From NCBI GenBank assembly GCA_000493965.1, contig AWNV01000012.1, forward strand, positions 1-33,491: 33,491 nt of DNA, read 5' to 3'. The notes under the pieces were generated by a model, which was given only the letters and a program-made list of their open reading frames with translations, searched no databases and had not been told where the DNA came from. Made by a program: the position numbers and the translations under genes. The stretch comes from Candidatus Aminicenans sakinawicola JGI OTU-1. GTDB taxonomy: Bacteria > Acidobacteriota > Aminicenantia > Aminicenantales > Aminicenantaceae. Each line of letters begins with the position of its first letter. Within the stretch, counting starts at the first letter, position 1. Shown here one piece after another: positions 9,376 through 17,420 of the stretch.

Positions 9376-9593
9376 TTATCCTCTCCTTCACCGGGATTAT
9401 TAAATTTCCTCTCAAGAAGATAAGCAATAAAAAGAATCAAAGGAGTCAGCATTACCCAGGAAAAAATCCAGAACAGAATAAATGGTAATCCGAGTATTAC
9501 AGGCCTGATCCGGTTCACCAAAGGAAGGGCAAAAACTAGAGCAGCAAAAGGAATTGCTCCAAGCATTAAAGCATACTTCGTCCCTTTTTGCAT
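9372..9593 (-). CDS. DUF3311-type small membrane protein, symporter partner
   Basis: A 73-aa protein from the ATG at 9593, preceded by AAGGAGG at 7-nt spacing; an upstream TTG at 9611 is rejected because the ribosome site lies inside that extension. It has two hydrophobic segments (about 9-27 and 34-60) and the phrase 'PFILFWIFSWVMLTPLILF', typical of DUF3311 proteins, which are commonly encoded directly before SSS symporters. The 4-bp GTGA overlap with the symporter gene supports a joint complex or co-translation. Function is unknown; a small accessory subunit of the symporter is the simplest inference. The C-terminal tail is short and charged. Confidence 0.8.
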   Translation of the reverse strand: MQKGTKYALMLGAIPFAALVFALPLVNRIRPVILGLPFILFWIFSWVMLTPLILFIAYLLERKFNNPGEGEDK

Positions 9594-9686
9594 TATGACC
9601 TCCTTATTCAAGGTAAAATATTATATCAAATATAAATATATTCTGCTTCCAATTTTATAGACTGGATTATTGACGAGAGTAAATAT

Positions 9687-9716
9687 TTGATTTATCGAAC
9701 AATCCACTAATATAAT
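9687..9716 (+). promoter_or_regulatory. Predicted sigma-70 promoter of uvrA
   Basis: The -35-like TTGATT (9687-9692) and a perfect -10 TATAAT (9711-9716) are separated by 18 bp, about 38 bp before the uvrA ATG. No LexA-like inverted repeat was recognised in this 142-bp divergent region. Confidence 0.5.
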
Positions 9717-9753
9717 ATGAATCTATAACATCAAAGAAATAACAGGTGTATTC

Positions 9754-12504
9754 ATGGCCCGGCATTTGGACGACCAAAACAAAACAAAAGAAATGATTAA
9801 ACTAAGAGGGGTCAGAGTCCACAATCTTAAAAATATTAGCCTCGACATTCCCCTGAACAGGCTCATTACGGTCACGGGAGTTTCTGGTTCCGGTAAATCC
9901 TCCCTTGCTTTCGATACTCTTTATGCCGAAGGCCAGCGCCGCTATATCGAGTCTCTATCTTCTTATGCCCGCCAGTTTCTGGAAAGGATGGAAAAGCCTG
10001 ATACAGACCTCATCGAAGGCATTCCCCCAGCAATTGCCATTCAGCAGAAAGCAGTGACAAAAAATCCACGTTCCACAGTTGCTACAGTTACAGAAATTTA
10101 CGATTTTTTAAGGGTTCTTTTTGCCCGGATAGGAACTATCCGCTGTGTCAAATGTAGCCAGCCTGTACAAAGGGATACAATCGATTCAATAGTAGAGGAC
10201 CTCTATCGATTTCCTCCATCCACGAAGATATGGATACTTTTTTCATGGCCTCTGGAGAAAGGCATATCAGCACTGAAAAAGGATGGTTTTGCCCGTATTC
10301 TTCAGAAAAACAGGATTATTAACATAGATGATAGTAAAGTCGAAGGGGCCGAAAGTATTGATGTGCTTGTGGATAGGATGACCCTGGATAGAAGAGAGAG
10401 AGAAAGGCTGGTTGATTCTCTGGAAATCGCACTAAGAAAAGGAGACGGAAAACTCAAAGTCCAAACTGAAGGGCATGGGAAGCTGCTGTTTTCAGACCGC
10501 CTGGAGTGTAAAAAATGTAAAATCATCTATGAGGAACCATTCCCAAATCTTTTCTCTTTTAACAGCCCGCAAGGAGCCTGCCCAACATGCCAAGGTTTTG
10601 GCGACCTTGCGGTCATTGATGAGGATAAAATTATCCCTGATGAAAACAAATCTCTTGAAGAAGGGGCTGTCGAACCATGGACGAAGCCAGCATCCCGAAG
10701 AAAAATGAGAAAATTGATCCTTGAGGCCCAAGAAAAGGGGATCCCAACTGATATTCCCTTTAAAGATTTAAAAAAGGAATGGAAGCAGTTTGTATTTGAA
10801 GGAGAAGGGCGGTACAAAGGTGTCAAAGGATACTTTGAAAGGCTTCAGAAGAAAAAATACAAGGTTCAGGTAAGAGTCTTGCTGGCCCGCTACAGAAAAT
10901 ATGTTCCATGTCCGGACTGCAGGCAAATGCGCCTTAACTCTTTAGCGCTCAACGTCAAGATTAACGGCTTTTCTATCGGGCAAGTGGTACAGATGACTGT
11001 CCGGCAGGTTGATGATTTTTTTAAAAACTTTTCCTTAAGTCCCTTTCAAAAACAAATCTCAGAAAAATTAATCGCTGAAATCCAGGAGAGATTAAAATTC
11101 CTCCTGGAGGTCGGTCTCGACTACATTACCTTGGACAGGATGACATTTACTCTAAGTGGAGGTGAAGCACAAAGAATAAACCTGGCATCTGCCCTGAGCT
11201 CTTCTCTTGTAGGAACTCTTTTTGTCCTGGATGAACCAAGCATAGGCCTCCATGCAAGAGATAACCAACGGTTGATTGAAATACTTAAATCTTTGAAAAA
11301 TGTCGGAAACACAGTAGTTGTTGTGGAACATGATCCTGAAATAATAAAATCAACAGAGCACATTATTGATCTGGGCCCTGGAGCAGGAGATGCAGGGGGA
11401 GAAGTCATCTTCTCTGGCTCCATGAAAAGCTTCCTTGATTATCCAGATTCTATTACTGCCAAATATCTGAGGGGAGAAAGGGAAATAAAACTTTCAAAAC
11501 AAAGAAGGATTCCCGAAAGATTTGTTACGGTCAAAAATGCTTATAGACACAATTTAAAACATTTGGATGTCAAAATTCCCCTTAATATTTTCACGTGCAT
11601 CACTGGCGTTTCAGGAAGCGGAAAAAGCACCCTTATATATGATGTGCTGTACAAAGGCTGGAACGGGAAAGACACATACGGGTTCAAAGAAATTATTGGA
11701 AAAAGCCAAGTGGATAAGGTGATTATGGTAGACCAATCTCCACTCAGCACTTCTCCTCGCTCTATTCCTGCAACCTATACCAAAGCCATGGACGAGATAA
11801 GGGAACTTTTCAGCCATACAAGAGAAGCAAAAGCCCAGGGCTATAAACCGGGTTATTTTTCTTTTAACACGCCTGGGGGGAGATGTGAAAGTTGTAAAGG
11901 TGCTGGCCGTCAAATCGTAGAAATGCAATTTCTATCCGATGTTGTCTTAACATGCGAAGCCTGCAAGGGAAAAAGATTCAAAAACGAAATTCTTGAGGTA
12001 AAATACAAAGGAAAAAACATTGACGATATTTTGCAGATGAGCATTTTCGAAGCCTGTGATTTCTTTGAGGACAACCCGAAGATCCGGAGAAAACTTGTGC
12101 CGCTCACTGAAGTAGGATTGGGCTATTTAAGACTCGGCCAGCCGACAACAACTCTTTCTGGAGGGGAACTTCAAAGAATCAAACTTGCCTTTAATCTTGT
12201 CCACCAAAAAAACAAAAAAATACTCTATCTACTTGATGAGCCCACAATCGGCCTTCACTTGGATGATGTGTCTGTACTGCTTGAGTGCGTTCAGAAACTC
12301 ATAGAAGAAGGAAATTCGGTTGTGGTCATCGAGCACAACATGGATATTATTAAATGCGCAGATTATATCATCGACCTTGGGCCGGAAGGAGGAGACATGG
12401 GCGGAGAAATCGTTGTCTATGGCCCGCCTGAAGACTGCCTGAAATCAGCAAGATCCTACACTGCAAGGTATTTAAAGAAATACCTTGTAAAGAATGGCAT
12501 TTAA
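9754..12504 (+). CDS. uvrA: Excinuclease ABC subunit A (UvrA)
   Basis: This is the damage-recognition ATPase of nucleotide excision repair, which works as a dimer with UvrB. The protein is 916 aa, close to the usual 940. Two ABC modules are complete: Walker A 'GVSGSGKSS' (42-50) and 'GVSGSGKST' (618-626), signatures 'LSGGEAQR' (467) and 'LSGGELQR' (801), and Walker B 'VLDEPSIGLH' and 'LLDEPTIGLH'. Zinc-binding CxxC pairs occur at 131/134, 252/255, 276/279, 386/389, 711/714 and 734/737. The second signature has Leu where UvrA usually has Ala, and the segment before the CxxC at 386 ('YKVQVRVLLARYRKY') is unlike the E. coli protein, so this may be a divergent UvrA lineage or paralogue. It is a single-gene unit, convergent with the acyl-CoA ligase 34 bp away. 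Confidence 0.93.
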   Translation: MARHLDDQNKTKEMIKLRGVRVHNLKNISLDIPLNRLITVTGVSGSGKSSLAFDTLYAEGQRRYIESLSSYARQFLERMEKPDTDLIEGIPPAIAIQQKAVTKNPRSTVATVTEIYDFLRVLFARIGTIRCVKCSQPVQRDTIDSIVEDLYRFPPSTKIWILFSWPLEKGISALKKDGFARILQKNRIINIDDSKVEGAESIDVLVDRMTLDRRERERLVDSLEIALRKGDGKLKVQTEGHGKLLFSDRLECKKCKIIYEEPFPNLFSFNSPQGACPTCQGFGDLAVIDEDKIIPDENKSLEEGAVEPWTKPASRRKMRKLILEAQEKGIPTDIPFKDLKKEWKQFVFEGEGRYKGVKGYFERLQKKKYKVQVRVLLARYRKYVPCPDCRQMRLNSLALNVKINGFSIGQVVQMTVRQVDDFFKNFSLSPFQKQISEKLIAEIQERLKFLLEVGLDYITLDRMTFTLSGGEAQRINLASALSSSLVGTLFVLDEPSIGLHARDNQRLIEILKSLKNVGNTVVVVEHDPEIIKSTEHIIDLGPGAGDAGGEVIFSGSMKSFLDYPDSITAKYLRGEREIKLSKQRRIPERFVTVKNAYRHNLKHLDVKIPLNIFTCITGVSGSGKSTLIYDVLYKGWNGKDTYGFKEIIGKSQVDKVIMVDQSPLSTSPRSIPATYTKAMDEIRELFSHTREAKAQGYKPGYFSFNTPGGRCESCKGAGRQIVEMQFLSDVVLTCEACKGKRFKNEILEVKYKGKNIDDILQMSIFEACDFFEDNPKIRRKLVPLTEVGLGYLRLGQPTTTLSGGELQRIKLAFNLVHQKNKKILYLLDEPTIGLHLDDVSVLLECVQKLIEEGNSVVVIEHNMDIIKCADYIIDLGPEGGDMGGEIVVYGPPEDCLKSARSYTARYLKKYLVKNGI

Positions 12505-12538
12505 GAATAAACCTATTTAAGTCGTTATAGGGAATACG

Positions 12539-14347
12539 TTAGATACTATTTTGGGGCTTCAGTCTGTTTGCTTCTGAATACAGCGAATCGATTAAAGTGA
12601 CGTATTTTTGCGCTATGATGTTTCTTTTGATCTTCATGGTAGGAGTGATCTCTCCTTTGTCGATTTCAAAGTCTCTGTCCAGGAGAGCGATCTTCTTGAT
12701 TTTTTCAAATGCGGAAAGCCCCCTGGTGTGTTTTTCGACTTCCGCTTCTATGATCTTGATGATCTTGGAGTTTTTTACCAGATCTTTTAGTCCTTGATAA
12801 GAAATATTGTTTTTTCTGGCGTATTCTTTTATCTTGCTGAAATTTGGGACGATCAGTGCCGAAATGAATTTTCTCCGGTCACCGATCACCACGACGTTGG
12901 AAATAAGAGGACTCATTTTTAGCAAGGTTTCCGTAGGTTGAGGTGCCATATTTTTTCCGCCTGAAGTAATGATGATGTCCTTTTTCCTGTCCGTGATAAC
13001 CAGATAACTGTCTTTGTCCAGGTGTCCGATATCGCCAGTATAAAACCAGTCGTCTTTAATCGCTTCCCTGGTCCATTCCGGTTTTTTATAATAGCCCTTC
13101 ATGATATTAGGCCCGCGGGCCAGGATCTCTCCGTCCTCTGCAATCCTGATCTGAACTCCGGGTATTGGCTTGCCAACTGTGCCGAATTTCAGGTTTTTTG
13201 GGGTATTGATCGTCAGGGCCGGGGAGGTCTCTGTTAGTCCATAGCCTTCCAGGATGACCAGCCCTATAGCGTGGAAAAACTCGGCGATATCTTTTGCCAG
13301 AGGAGCGGCGGCTGAAACGCAGAATCTGACCCTGCCTCCCATCCTTCCTGTGATCTTGGAGTAGACCAGTTTTTTGGCTAAAAATTGTTTTATCCGCAGG
13401 CCTGGGAAGACAGACTGTTTTAGACTTTGTTTTTCTCTATAGTTTTTCCCTGTTTTTACTGCCCAGTAGAATATTTTTCGTTTCAGGCTTGGGCTGGAGA
13501 GGATATCATCTATGACCCTGGTGTAGATATTTTCGAACAGTCGCGGAATATCGGCAAAGACATGGGGACTGACCTGTAGCATGTCTTCCGCAATTGTGTC
13601 CATGCTTTCGGCATAACTGATGGAGCTTCCACTGTAGAGATAACCGTAGTTTACGGTCCGTGCAAATACATGGGATAGCGGTAAAAAGGAAAATCCGATA
13701 TCCTTATCCGTTAATCCGACCAGCCCGGAAACCGTTTTGATATTGCTTAATAAATTAGCGTGGGTCAACATAGTGCCTTTAGGGATACCGGTTGTTCCAG
13801 AAGTATAGATAATAGAAGCGACATCATTAGGTTTGACCTTGAGGGCGGTTTTTTCAAACAGTGTTGGGTGGAGACGGGCGATTTCTTTCCCTTTCTCCAG
13901 GAGCCGTGACAGAGTGAGAACTCCTTTCTTTGCTTCCGACTGGAAGGTGATGAAGTGGCGGACTTTATTCAGTTTACCTTTTATGATTTTGACTTTTTCC
14001 CAGAGGGCCTGACTTGAACACACAACAATGGTTGCATCGGAATCATCAATAATAAACCTGATATGTTCAGGGATCAGATTGTTGTATAAAGGGACGGTTA
14101 TTCCACCCAGGCACAGGTTGGCCAGATCCAGCATGATCCACTGGGGCCCATTTTCCGCAAGGAGAATAAGCTTGTCCCCGTGTTTGACTCCCAGGTTCTG
14201 CAGGGCCAGGGATGTCCACTTAACCTGGTTTCCGAAATCCTCGGTTGAAATCGGTATATAGCGACCGGCCTTTTTGTATGACATAAGGTTGTCTTTTGGA
14301 TGGATCCTGAGAGTATGAAGAAAAAGCTGGCTGAAGGTTTCGGTCAT
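12539..14347 (-). CDS. Long-chain fatty acid-CoA ligase / AMP-dependent synthetase
   Basis: This enzyme activates fatty acids to acyl-CoA through an acyl-adenylate and is probably membrane associated. The protein is 602 aa, the normal length of FadD/FAA-type synthetases. Adenylation motifs are in order: 'YTSGTTGIPKGTMLTHANL' (181-199), 'GYGLTETSP' (368-376), 'YTGDIGHLD' (436-444), 'ITDRKKDIIITSGGKNMAPQ' (451-470), and a C-terminal Lys in 'GEITPTMKIKRN'. The opening 'MTETFSQLFLHTLRIHPK' matches long-chain-type members. The gene stands alone, divergent from the 72-aa orphan. No clear Shine-Dalgarno sequence precedes its ATG, and stretches of it are visibly richer in G+C than neighbouring genes, which could reflect a different origin. 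Substrate chain length is not predictable. Confidence 0.9.
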   Translation of the reverse strand: MTETFSQLFLHTLRIHPKDNLMSYKKAGRYIPISTEDFGNQVKWTSLALQNLGVKHGDKLILLAENGPQWIMLDLANLCLGGITVPLYNNLIPEHIRFIIDDSDATIVVCSSQALWEKVKIIKGKLNKVRHFITFQSEAKKGVLTLSRLLEKGKEIARLHPTLFEKTALKVKPNDVASIIYTSGTTGIPKGTMLTHANLLSNIKTVSGLVGLTDKDIGFSFLPLSHVFARTVNYGYLYSGSSISYAESMDTIAEDMLQVSPHVFADIPRLFENIYTRVIDDILSSPSLKRKIFYWAVKTGKNYREKQSLKQSVFPGLRIKQFLAKKLVYSKITGRMGGRVRFCVSAAAPLAKDIAEFFHAIGLVILEGYGLTETSPALTINTPKNLKFGTVGKPIPGVQIRIAEDGEILARGPNIMKGYYKKPEWTREAIKDDWFYTGDIGHLDKDSYLVITDRKKDIIITSGGKNMAPQPTETLLKMSPLISNVVVIGDRRKFISALIVPNFSKIKEYARKNNISYQGLKDLVKNSKIIKIIEAEVEKHTRGLSAFEKIKKIALLDRDFEIDKGEITPTMKIKRNIIAQKYVTLIDSLYSEANRLKPQNSI

Positions 14348-14544
14348 TTTTTTACGTATTTAGAAATTTTTTCATAATAAGCCATTGAATATACAGACAT
14401 CCCTGTTTTATGTCAAGCTGCTGTAATATGGCGGCCTGGGAGTGTAGATTGCAAAGAATTGGCAACCTTTTGGCCCGATTAAACGTATTATATATCTGAA
14501 GGTCTACTAGTCTGAATAATTAAGGCTAAAAAAGAGAGGTGGAT

Positions 14545-14763
14545 ATGCTCTTAAAAGAAATCCTGGAGAAGATAGCCGGAGACAAGACGCCAGTGTTATT
14601 GAGTGATAGTAATAAAGACTGGGAAGCAAGCTCATTATTGAAAAATCTCTCTGTGCCAATGTTAAAAAAACAGGCTTTCTTCCAACCCGGCATGTATATT
14701 GCATTGATCAATGAAGACGGTTATCTTGGTGAAGTGCTTTACAGGGTTAAGCAAAAAACATAG
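14545..14763 (+). CDS. Orphan small protein of unknown function (72 aa)
   Basis: I do not recognise this gene. From the ATG at 14545 it encodes 72 residues, with GAGAGGTGG directly upstream; a GTG at 14539 is possible but lies inside that site. It has no signal peptide, no membrane segment and no cysteine. The N-terminal half is helical and charged ('LLKEILEKIAGDK'). The C-terminal half has short beta-like hydrophobic stretches ('GMYIALINEDGYLGEVLYRV'), compatible with a small alpha/beta fold. It sits 139 bp upstream of the NHL propeller gene and is divergent from the acyl-CoA ligase. A real gene is likely given the ribosome-binding site and sensible composition, but this is not certain. Confidence 0.5.
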   Translation: MLLKEILEKIAGDKTPVLLSDSNKDWEASSLLKNLSVPMLKKQAFFQPGMYIALINEDGYLGEVLYRVKQKT

Positions 14764-14902
14764 AGGAAAAGAAGTGCATGGGAAAAGAGTTAAATGTTAT
14801 GCTGAAGGAAAAATCAACGTAACTGGCAGATATAATGGAAAATAAATATTGGTGTCGGCATAATTTATGAATAATTCAGGAGAATTTGAAGGAGGATAAA
14901 AA

Positions 14903-16114
14903 ATGAAAAAATTATTAAATCTGGCCATTCTCATCATATTCCTACTATTCTTCATTTTTTCAAATTCCTATGCGCAAAAGGTTGAAACGCTAGACGGTGT
15001 TCGGTATATCCATAATGAAGAAATCGGTAAATGGGAAAAAACCCCTAAGGTTTCCCTGGAATATCTGAAAAACATTGGAGATATTGAATCTGAAGATGAA
15101 AATGTTCTGTTTTATATGCCTTCTGATATCGCCTTTGACAGCAATGGCAATATCTATGTGCTGGACTCTGGCAACCATCGTATCCAGAAATTCTCACACG
15201 AGGGTAAATATATCACTACAATAGGAAATAAAGGACAGGGGCCAGGAGAATTTATATATCCTCTTTCCCTGGACATTGATTCAAATGGATATTTGTATGT
15301 TTCGGATTCAAATAATAAAAGGATTCAGGTTTTGGAACCTGGCAGCAAAGAGCATAAAACCATAAAGATGACAGGGAATCCTCCCGGTGTTATAAGAATA
15401 TCCAGGTCAGGCGAAATAATCATGGGAGGAGGAGGATTTATCAGCTTTGGAATTGGAGAGGACAAGGATAAATCCCTGCCCAAACTTCTAAAAGTTCTAA
15501 ACCAGGAAGGAAAGGTTCAAAAAGAATTCGGTGAACAGAAAGATTATAAGGAATTCCTCATGAATAAAATGGGGAATCAGTTTCATTTCACTCTCGATAA
15601 ATACAATAATATATATGTTGCTTTTGATTTCCAGAATCGCATTGATAAATACTCGCCGGATGGAAAATTACTATGGAGATCTGACCGAAAGTTAAACTAC
15701 AGCACGACTTCCCCTAAAAACAAAGGAAGCAGGAAAGGAAGTGGGGGTAGAATAAGCATCCAGATGCCAGAAATGAACAGATGTTCCAGCGGGATTGCCG
15801 TTGACAATAAAGATAGAATATGGGTCGCCACTCTAAAAAGACAGATAAAGGAAAATGAACGTGTGCAGACCAGTGTCATGACAACAATGTCATCAAGTGG
15901 AGAAAGGGCCATGAATATGTCAGTTAAAGGAAATACAGAAGTAAAAGAAACGGATATGTATCTGCTGGAAATATTCGCTCCTGATGGAACCCTGCTCGGC
16001 AAGATTCAACTAAAGCATTTTGTGGATGACATTAAAATTCAAAAAGATAGACTATACATCTTAGATGAGAAGCGAGGAATGCAGTATTACGAATATAAAA
16101 TAATTGACAATTAA
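14903..16114 (+). CDS. Secreted NHL / 6-bladed beta-propeller protein
   Basis: An exported protein of 403 aa. A signal peptide (residues 1-24, ending 'SNSYA' before Gln25) is followed by propeller repeats. The repeats read 'PSDIAFDSNGNIYVLDSGNH' (about 70-90) and 'SLDIDSNGYLYVSDSNNKRI' (about 127-146), with later copies ('KYNNIYVAFDFQNRIDKYSP', 'GIAVDNKDRIWVATL'). These are NHL-type blades, used in other proteins for protein or ligand binding. A Gly/Ser/Lys-rich loop interrupts the propeller at about 275-290. GGAGG lies 8 nt before the ATG. Such propellers are often multi-copy in Aminicenantes-type genomes, which is one reason for the taxonomic guess. No catalytic residues can be assigned; the role is unknown, probably binding in the periplasm or at the cell surface. 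Confidence 0.85.
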   Translation: MKKLLNLAILIIFLLFFIFSNSYAQKVETLDGVRYIHNEEIGKWEKTPKVSLEYLKNIGDIESEDENVLFYMPSDIAFDSNGNIYVLDSGNHRIQKFSHEGKYITTIGNKGQGPGEFIYPLSLDIDSNGYLYVSDSNNKRIQVLEPGSKEHKTIKMTGNPPGVIRISRSGEIIMGGGGFISFGIGEDKDKSLPKLLKVLNQEGKVQKEFGEQKDYKEFLMNKMGNQFHFTLDKYNNIYVAFDFQNRIDKYSPDGKLLWRSDRKLNYSTTSPKNKGSRKGSGGRISIQMPEMNRCSSGIAVDNKDRIWVATLKRQIKENERVQTSVMTTMSSSGERAMNMSVKGNTEVKETDMYLLEIFAPDGTLLGKIQLKHFVDDIKIQKDRLYILDEKRGMQYYEYKIIDN

Positions 16115-16163
16115 AGATCTTGATTCCCTTCCATCTTGTGTAAGTAATACAATATCCATCATA

Positions 16164-16628
16164 CTAGTTAGCCCCGCTCTCTTTCAGGATTTTCCGGCGA
16201 ATATGATGATAAGGGATCAGAAGAAAAATAGCACAGAACAAAGAAAAGAAGTAAAATTTATTTACTCCCTCGCCAATCCGGTGAGCAATAAAAATAAGAC
16301 TTTTTTGAATATGAATGAAAATCATATTAAAAAAGATGAGTGTCAAATATACAAACTCTTTCAAAGCATATGCTTTATAAGCGGGCATTTCTCTTGAAGT
16401 TTTAATCTTTAAAAGAGCCAAAAAAAAGAAAATAAAAAGAGCTTGTACCAATGGATATATAAAAAATAGAGGAGATTTTTTTACTAAAAAAACTGGCTGC
16501 CCCAAAAAATTAAGCCAAAGGGGAATCTTTTGAGGAAGGTGGGGATAGGCATAGAAAGCCATAACCCATCCCGCTCCTATGAGAATAAAATTAAAAACGA
16601 ACAGCAAAAGAAGCGATTTCTTTCCCAT
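16164..16628 (-). CDS. Small multi-pass membrane protein, DUF1648-like
   Basis: A 154-aa inner-membrane protein with about four hydrophobic helices (about 4-26, 50-75, 88-106 and 122-142). The segment 'YPHLPQKIPLWLNFLGQP' after the first helix resembles the DUF1648 pattern of a Pro-rich loop followed by an aromatic-Asn-Gly turn, seen in SdpI-like immunity/membrane proteins. It lies convergent to the NHL gene and 50 bp downstream of the exonuclease gene on the same strand. No strong ribosome-binding site is seen. Function is unknown; the family hint is from the loop only. Confidence 0.65.
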   Translation of the reverse strand: MGKKSLLLLFVFNFILIGAGWVMAFYAYPHLPQKIPLWLNFLGQPVFLVKKSPLFFIYPLVQALFIFFFLALLKIKTSREMPAYKAYALKEFVYLTLIFFNMIFIHIQKSLIFIAHRIGEGVNKFYFFSLFCAIFLLIPYHHIRRKILKESGAN

Positions 16629-16678
16629 TATAAAAACTCATCTTAAAAATGTTATCCCGGTTATTTTTTCAAAGGGAA

Positions 16679-17215
16679 TTAATCTGCCATTTCTCTAATA
16701 ATTCTCAGTGTTGCACGGCAGTCCCCTACTGCTGTGTGATCACCTCCTTTCAATCTCTGCCATTTGTATGTTCCGTCTTCCCATAGTTCTCCAATCCATG
16801 CTGAATATTTAAGCATCGCACACTCCACACATTTAGGGTCAATTTTAAGTGGGGGGAGGTTATATTTTGCGATAGTCTGATTTAGTAGGCGTAGGTCATA
16901 TTGGGCGTTGTAGATAACAATAGTCTTGCCTGACAAAATGCTTCTGAGCTGTTCGAAGACTTCAGGAAACGTAGGCGCGTTCTTTACATCAATGTCTTTA
17001 ATGCCATGAATAGCTGTTGCGCTGGTTGGTATGGGTTGTGTGGGGTGGATTAACGTGTCAAGCAGAACACTGCCGTCATAGGAAAGGATAGCAATCTGAA
17101 CAATCTCATCTGATGTACCCAAACCTGTCGTTTCTGTGTCCAGAATGACCCACTCAGTGCGATAGAGCAGGGACAATGCCCATTTTGCAGCTGATTTCGG
17201 GCCTGTTTCCGCCAT
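16679..17215 (-). CDS. DnaQ-like 3'-5' exonuclease (DEDDh)
   Basis: A stand-alone DEDDh exonuclease of 178 aa. Exo I 'DTETTG' (about 26-31), Exo II 'NAQYD' (about 103-107) and Exo III 'HTAVGDCR' (about 160-167, with the catalytic His and the final Asp) are all present, so the two-metal active site is complete. No polymerase or PHP domain is attached. It may act as a proofreading-like or DNA/RNA-trimming nuclease. The ATG at 17215 gives a short N-terminal extension before the fold; a ribosome site is weak (AATAAAG). It is divergent from nhaC, and the IS-like repeats lie in between. Confidence 0.85.
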   Translation of the reverse strand: MAETGPKSAAKWALSLLYRTEWVILDTETTGLGTSDEIVQIAILSYDGSVLLDTLIHPTQPIPTSATAIHGIKDIDVKNAPTFPEVFEQLRSILSGKTIVIYNAQYDLRLLNQTIAKYNLPPLKIDPKCVECAMLKYSAWIGELWEDGTYKWQRLKGGDHTAVGDCRATLRIIREMAD

Positions 17216-17302
17216 TACTTTATTGCTCTTCTTAACTTATCTCTTTTGTTTAAATATATCAATACTGCATCATTCAAATCTTTCATTGCTCTTTATAGCA
17301 CA

Positions 17303-17349
17303 AACCGGACATTTTCACGTTGCTAAGAACCGGACATTTTCATTTTGCT
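17303..17349. repeat. Two tandem 22-bp repeats, possible IS-end remnant
   Basis: Unit 1 (17303-17324) and unit 2 (17328-17349) share AACCGGACATTTTCA followed by a near-identical TTGCT end, with 20 of 22 positions equal and a 25-bp period. Arrays of CCGGACATTTT-type repeats are, from memory, typical of IS21-like element ends. No transposase gene is near, so this would be a leftover end. It lies between the exonuclease and nhaC genes. Confidence 0.55.
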
Positions 17350-17370
17350 TTGACATCAAAGACAACAGAA

Positions 17371-17399
17371 TTGACATCTTTATTTTTCAATGTTATATC
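17371..17399 (+). promoter_or_regulatory. Predicted sigma-70 promoter of nhaC
   Basis: A perfect -35 TTGACA (17371-17376) and a -10-like TATATC (17394-17399) are 17 bp apart, about 21 bp before the ATG at 17421. It lies just downstream of the tandem repeats. It supports the short start of the antiporter. Confidence 0.5.
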
Positions 17400-17420
17400 T
17401 CTCTAAAAAAAGAAACCGTG

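Noticed and set aside
17223..17420. N-terminal 66-aa extension of the NhaC reading frame.
   Set aside because: The region carries IS-like repeats and a good promoter, and NhaC homology begins at the ATG at 17421.
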